From contig NZ_CP024871.1 of the NCBI RefSeq assembly GCF_000306675.2, forward strand, positions 2,990,001 to 3,054,000: a DNA stretch of 64,000 nt, in the 5' to 3' direction. This document shows, piece by piece, positions 62,170 to 64,000 of the stretch (position 1 is the stretch's first letter; each line of letters starts with the position of its first letter). Made by a program: the position numbers and the translations under genes. The notes beneath the pieces are model-generated. The model ran no database searches. It saw only the letters and a list, made by a program, of their open reading frames with translations, and had not been told where the DNA came from. The stretch comes from Leptospira mayottensis 200901116 (GTDB taxonomy: Bacteria; Spirochaetota; Leptospiria; Leptospirales; Leptospiraceae).

Positions 62170-62637
62170 TCAATAAAGGCCCGGTTTCAGAAGTTGTAAA
62201 ATCAAAGCATAATAATTCGGATAATTTTCCTTATCAGCATCTAAAAAAATCAAATCAATCGAGGAAGGCCCGAACGCAAAATCAGAAGCCCAAACCGGAG
62301 CGGATTTCGAATCCAAGAGTAGTTGCAAAGTCTCTAATGCAGATCCGATCTTCAAACGAATCTTAGATTCAAGATCGCTTTCCTTCCAGTATTTCCGAGC
62401 GATCCGAGTCCATTCTTCACTGATGTCACAACAAAGAATTTTTCCGTCCTCCGGCAAAGCGAAAGCAAAACAAAGAGAAGAATATCCAGTAAACGTTCCA
62501 ATTTCTACAATTCTCCTCGCCCCACTGATTTGAGCGAGAAGCCTCAAAAACTGCCCTCTTATGGGCTTAATCTGTATATTGGCTTGAGCCCCCATGCCCG
62601 GGTTGATTTCACTCGCTACTTGGTAAACGAGTGCTCA
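62170..62637 (-). pseudogene. O-methyltransferase, truncated at both ends
   Basis: Reading from 62637: ALVYQVASEINPG, then RRIVEIGTFTGYSSLCFAFA (SAM-binding), GKILCCDISEEWTRIARKYW, and IDLIFLDADKENYPNYYALI (metal site), ending LLKPG followed by a premature stop. These are the motifs of caffeoyl-CoA-type O-methyltransferases. The first 20 or so residues are missing because the second DUF1565 unit begins at 62638, and the terminal DNxLxxG block is absent. A protein starting at the internal ATG (62595) would be 141 residues but probably not folded. Confidence 0.75.
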
Positions 62638-62876
62638 CGTTGCATTTTCTAAGAAACTTGCAACAAGTTTCGAATCCAAATTAATCAGAAACTTCATTGT
62701 AGGATCGCCTAACACAATCATGTCGTTAGTAGCTATTCTTTTTTGAATTTTAATTTCGATTATTTTGTATTTATAGCTGATGTTATTTTTTTGAAATAAA
62801 AAAAGATACCACTACAAACTTGACAATTTTCAACTTAATTTTAGAATTCCGAATTCTTGAAACAAGGAGAATTCAG

Positions 62877-63947
62877 ATGAAACAAATTTTCAGTATTTTT
62901 TTCACAATATTGTTGTTAGTCGAATGTGCAGGAGAAAGTAACGATTCTTCCCAGTTACTTTTGGGAATTATCAATCAACAACAATCGTTAACTTTAGATC
63001 GGAAATCTTCGGAACTAGTGATCATTGATATACCCACGCATTACGTGGATTCCATTTCCGGGAACGATTCCAACGCAGGTACAAAGTCCGCACCCTACCG
63101 TACTATCACAAAGGCAATTTTAGCCTCCAAGGCCGACGGTACAAAAGTGATTTATGCTGCGCCCGGAACTTACGACACGTCCATCGGAGAGACATTTCCC
63201 ATTTATATTCCGGATGGGGTTAACTTATACGGAGACTATGACGGAAAGGGGTTGATTGGAGGCTCTTCTTCCTTTTATGCGGGGCCGCCGGGAACCACTC
63301 CTAAAACAGGACCCACTTGGATCAACGGAGGAGGATTCGATATAAATAATACCGCTTGGAATGCCACTATCATCCCGAAAAACAATTCTCAAATTGCCGG
63401 ATTTAAAATCATCAACCCGAACCCGATGAGCCCGGGAGGTTATTTTACAAGAGGGATTTCCATACAGAATTTCGTATCCATAAGAATTAGAAATAATACG
63501 ATCACTGCGATGCCCTCGGGAGCCGGTATCTATATTGAATATTTTACCGTAACGGCTATCGGTAGTAATATAATCTCTGGAAATCAAATCACTTCCAACT
63601 ATTGGGGAATTGAAGATGGCGGCATTCGAGCTTCCGAGGACAAAGTGGAGAACAATGTAATTTCTCAAAATTTCATAGGTATTTCCACTACGGATGGGCT
63701 TGATTTGGGACAGGGAGCGACCGGAAGCACGGGAAAAAATACTTTTTCCTGCAATACATACGAGGATGTGATGATAGTAGGAAGTGCTAACTTTCCACAA
63801 ACTCAATATGCAATGAATAACTACTGGGATCACTTTGCGCCTACGATGTCTTCGACCCATATCGATGGTTTAGATATAAGAAACTATAACAATGCGACTC
63901 TCGTTTACTACGCGGGTGGAGGAGTGGCTCCAAACGCTTGTAACTAA
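62877..63947 (+). CDS. DUF1565 right-handed beta-helix lipoprotein, copy 2
   Basis: A 356-residue paralogue of the protein at 60376; the frame is open 19 codons further upstream, but the ATG at 62877 has AAGGAG and the same leader (lipobox LLLVEC). Residues 1-180 are almost identical to copy 1. From about 185 on, the beta-helix rungs differ at many positions (RIRNNTITAM, IGSNIISGNQ, VENNVISQNFIGI, KNTFSCNTYEDV), then both end GGGVAPNACN. It is likely surface-exposed like copy 1. Confidence 0.85.
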   Translation: MKQIFSIFFTILLLVECAGESNDSSQLLLGIINQQQSLTLDRKSSELVIIDIPTHYVDSISGNDSNAGTKSAPYRTITKAILASKADGTKVIYAAPGTYDTSIGETFPIYIPDGVNLYGDYDGKGLIGGSSSFYAGPPGTTPKTGPTWINGGGFDINNTAWNATIIPKNNSQIAGFKIINPNPMSPGGYFTRGISIQNFVSIRIRNNTITAMPSGAGIYIEYFTVTAIGSNIISGNQITSNYWGIEDGGIRASEDKVENNVISQNFIGISTTDGLDLGQGATGSTGKNTFSCNTYEDVMIVGSANFPQTQYAMNNYWDHFAPTMSSTHIDGLDIRNYNNATLVYYAGGGVAPNACN

Positions 63948-63955
63948 AAAACGTT

Positions 63956-63988
63956 CCTTCCCTCCTTTCGATATAAAACGCGGGAAGG
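63956..63988 (+). terminator. Hairpin terminator, second copy
   Basis: CCTTCCC (63956-63962) and GGGAAGG (63982-63988) form a shorter version of the hairpin at 61470, with changes in the lower stem. It lies at the window's end. Confidence 0.55.
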
Positions 63989-64000
63989 ACATCTTCAATT

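Larger units (their letters stand above)
62638..64000 (+). repeat. Duplicated DUF1565 unit, copy 2
   Basis: Matches 60136-61517 from CGTTGCATTTTCTAAGAAAC onward to the window edge. Its left edge cuts the O-methyltransferase gene. Confidence 0.8.

Noticed and set aside
61470..63988. The hairpins after the DUF1565 genes as part of a mobile unit's terminal repeats
   Set aside because: They are normal stem-loops next to stop codons, and no matching inverted partner exists at the left edges of the units.

Overview
The window comes from a spirochaete of the genus Leptospira, most likely a pathogenic (P1) species of the L. borgpetersenii / L. weilii / L. santarosai type. This rests on gene content and style: many lipoproteins with spirochaete-type lipoboxes, a periplasmic-flagellum cap gene (fliD), SBBP-repeat and DUF1565 lipoproteins, repeated STAS/SpoIIE partner-switching parts, long AT-rich intergenic stretches, and an IS110 element of about 1.46 kb resembling IS1533. 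Species was inferred from memory of gene families, not from a search. No rRNA, tRNA or CRISPR array was seen.

Region 0-14.6 kb: a phasin-like protein, an arylesterase-like lipoprotein, an intact IS110 element, an overlapping pair (PMT-type membrane glycosyltransferase and SGNH esterase lipoprotein), a STAS protein, a degenerate single-domain tyrosine recombinase, small or unknown proteins, a TPR protein, a double cyclic-nucleotide-binding regulator, an AlkA-like glycosylase and a seven-repeat SBBP lipoprotein. Region 14.7-26.4 kb is mostly housekeeping: an SbcD/SbcC (YhaO/YhaN-like) pair, a TrmA/RlmD-type methyltransferase, an ankyrin protein, and a long minus-strand cluster (exported protein, DnaJ-like, ManA, HNH, DUF1292, CoaE, SPOR, unknown). 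A second STAS gene and a decayed IS110 follow.

Region 28-50.4 kb: an exported protein divergent from ribF, two tandem membrane SpoIIE phosphatases, fliD with a downstream partner gene, an aquaglyceroporin, a three-gene overlapping operon (Spy/CnrX-like lipoprotein, ECF sigma factor, small membrane protein), a DUF2339-DUF3999 fusion, SSB followed by a nested RNA hairpin, a HisI-like protein lacking key ligands, MltG, and a four-gene glycan operon (nucleotidyltransferase-GT2 fusion, epimerase, GT2, membrane glycosyltransferase).

Region 50.4-64 kb is an accessory, IS-rich patch: an IS66 stub, a chimeric IS5-family element, an OLD-family nuclease cut at both ends, an IS256 element, a second SBBP lipoprotein, a WGR-WGR-ATP-dependent DNA ligase, IS110 debris carrying an intact IS5-family element, and a duplicated DUF1565 beta-helix lipoprotein unit with a truncated O-methyltransferase and a truncated secreted protein between the copies. 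Several short dispersed repeats (called R1, R2, R3 here) recur across the window and are not explained by the genes.
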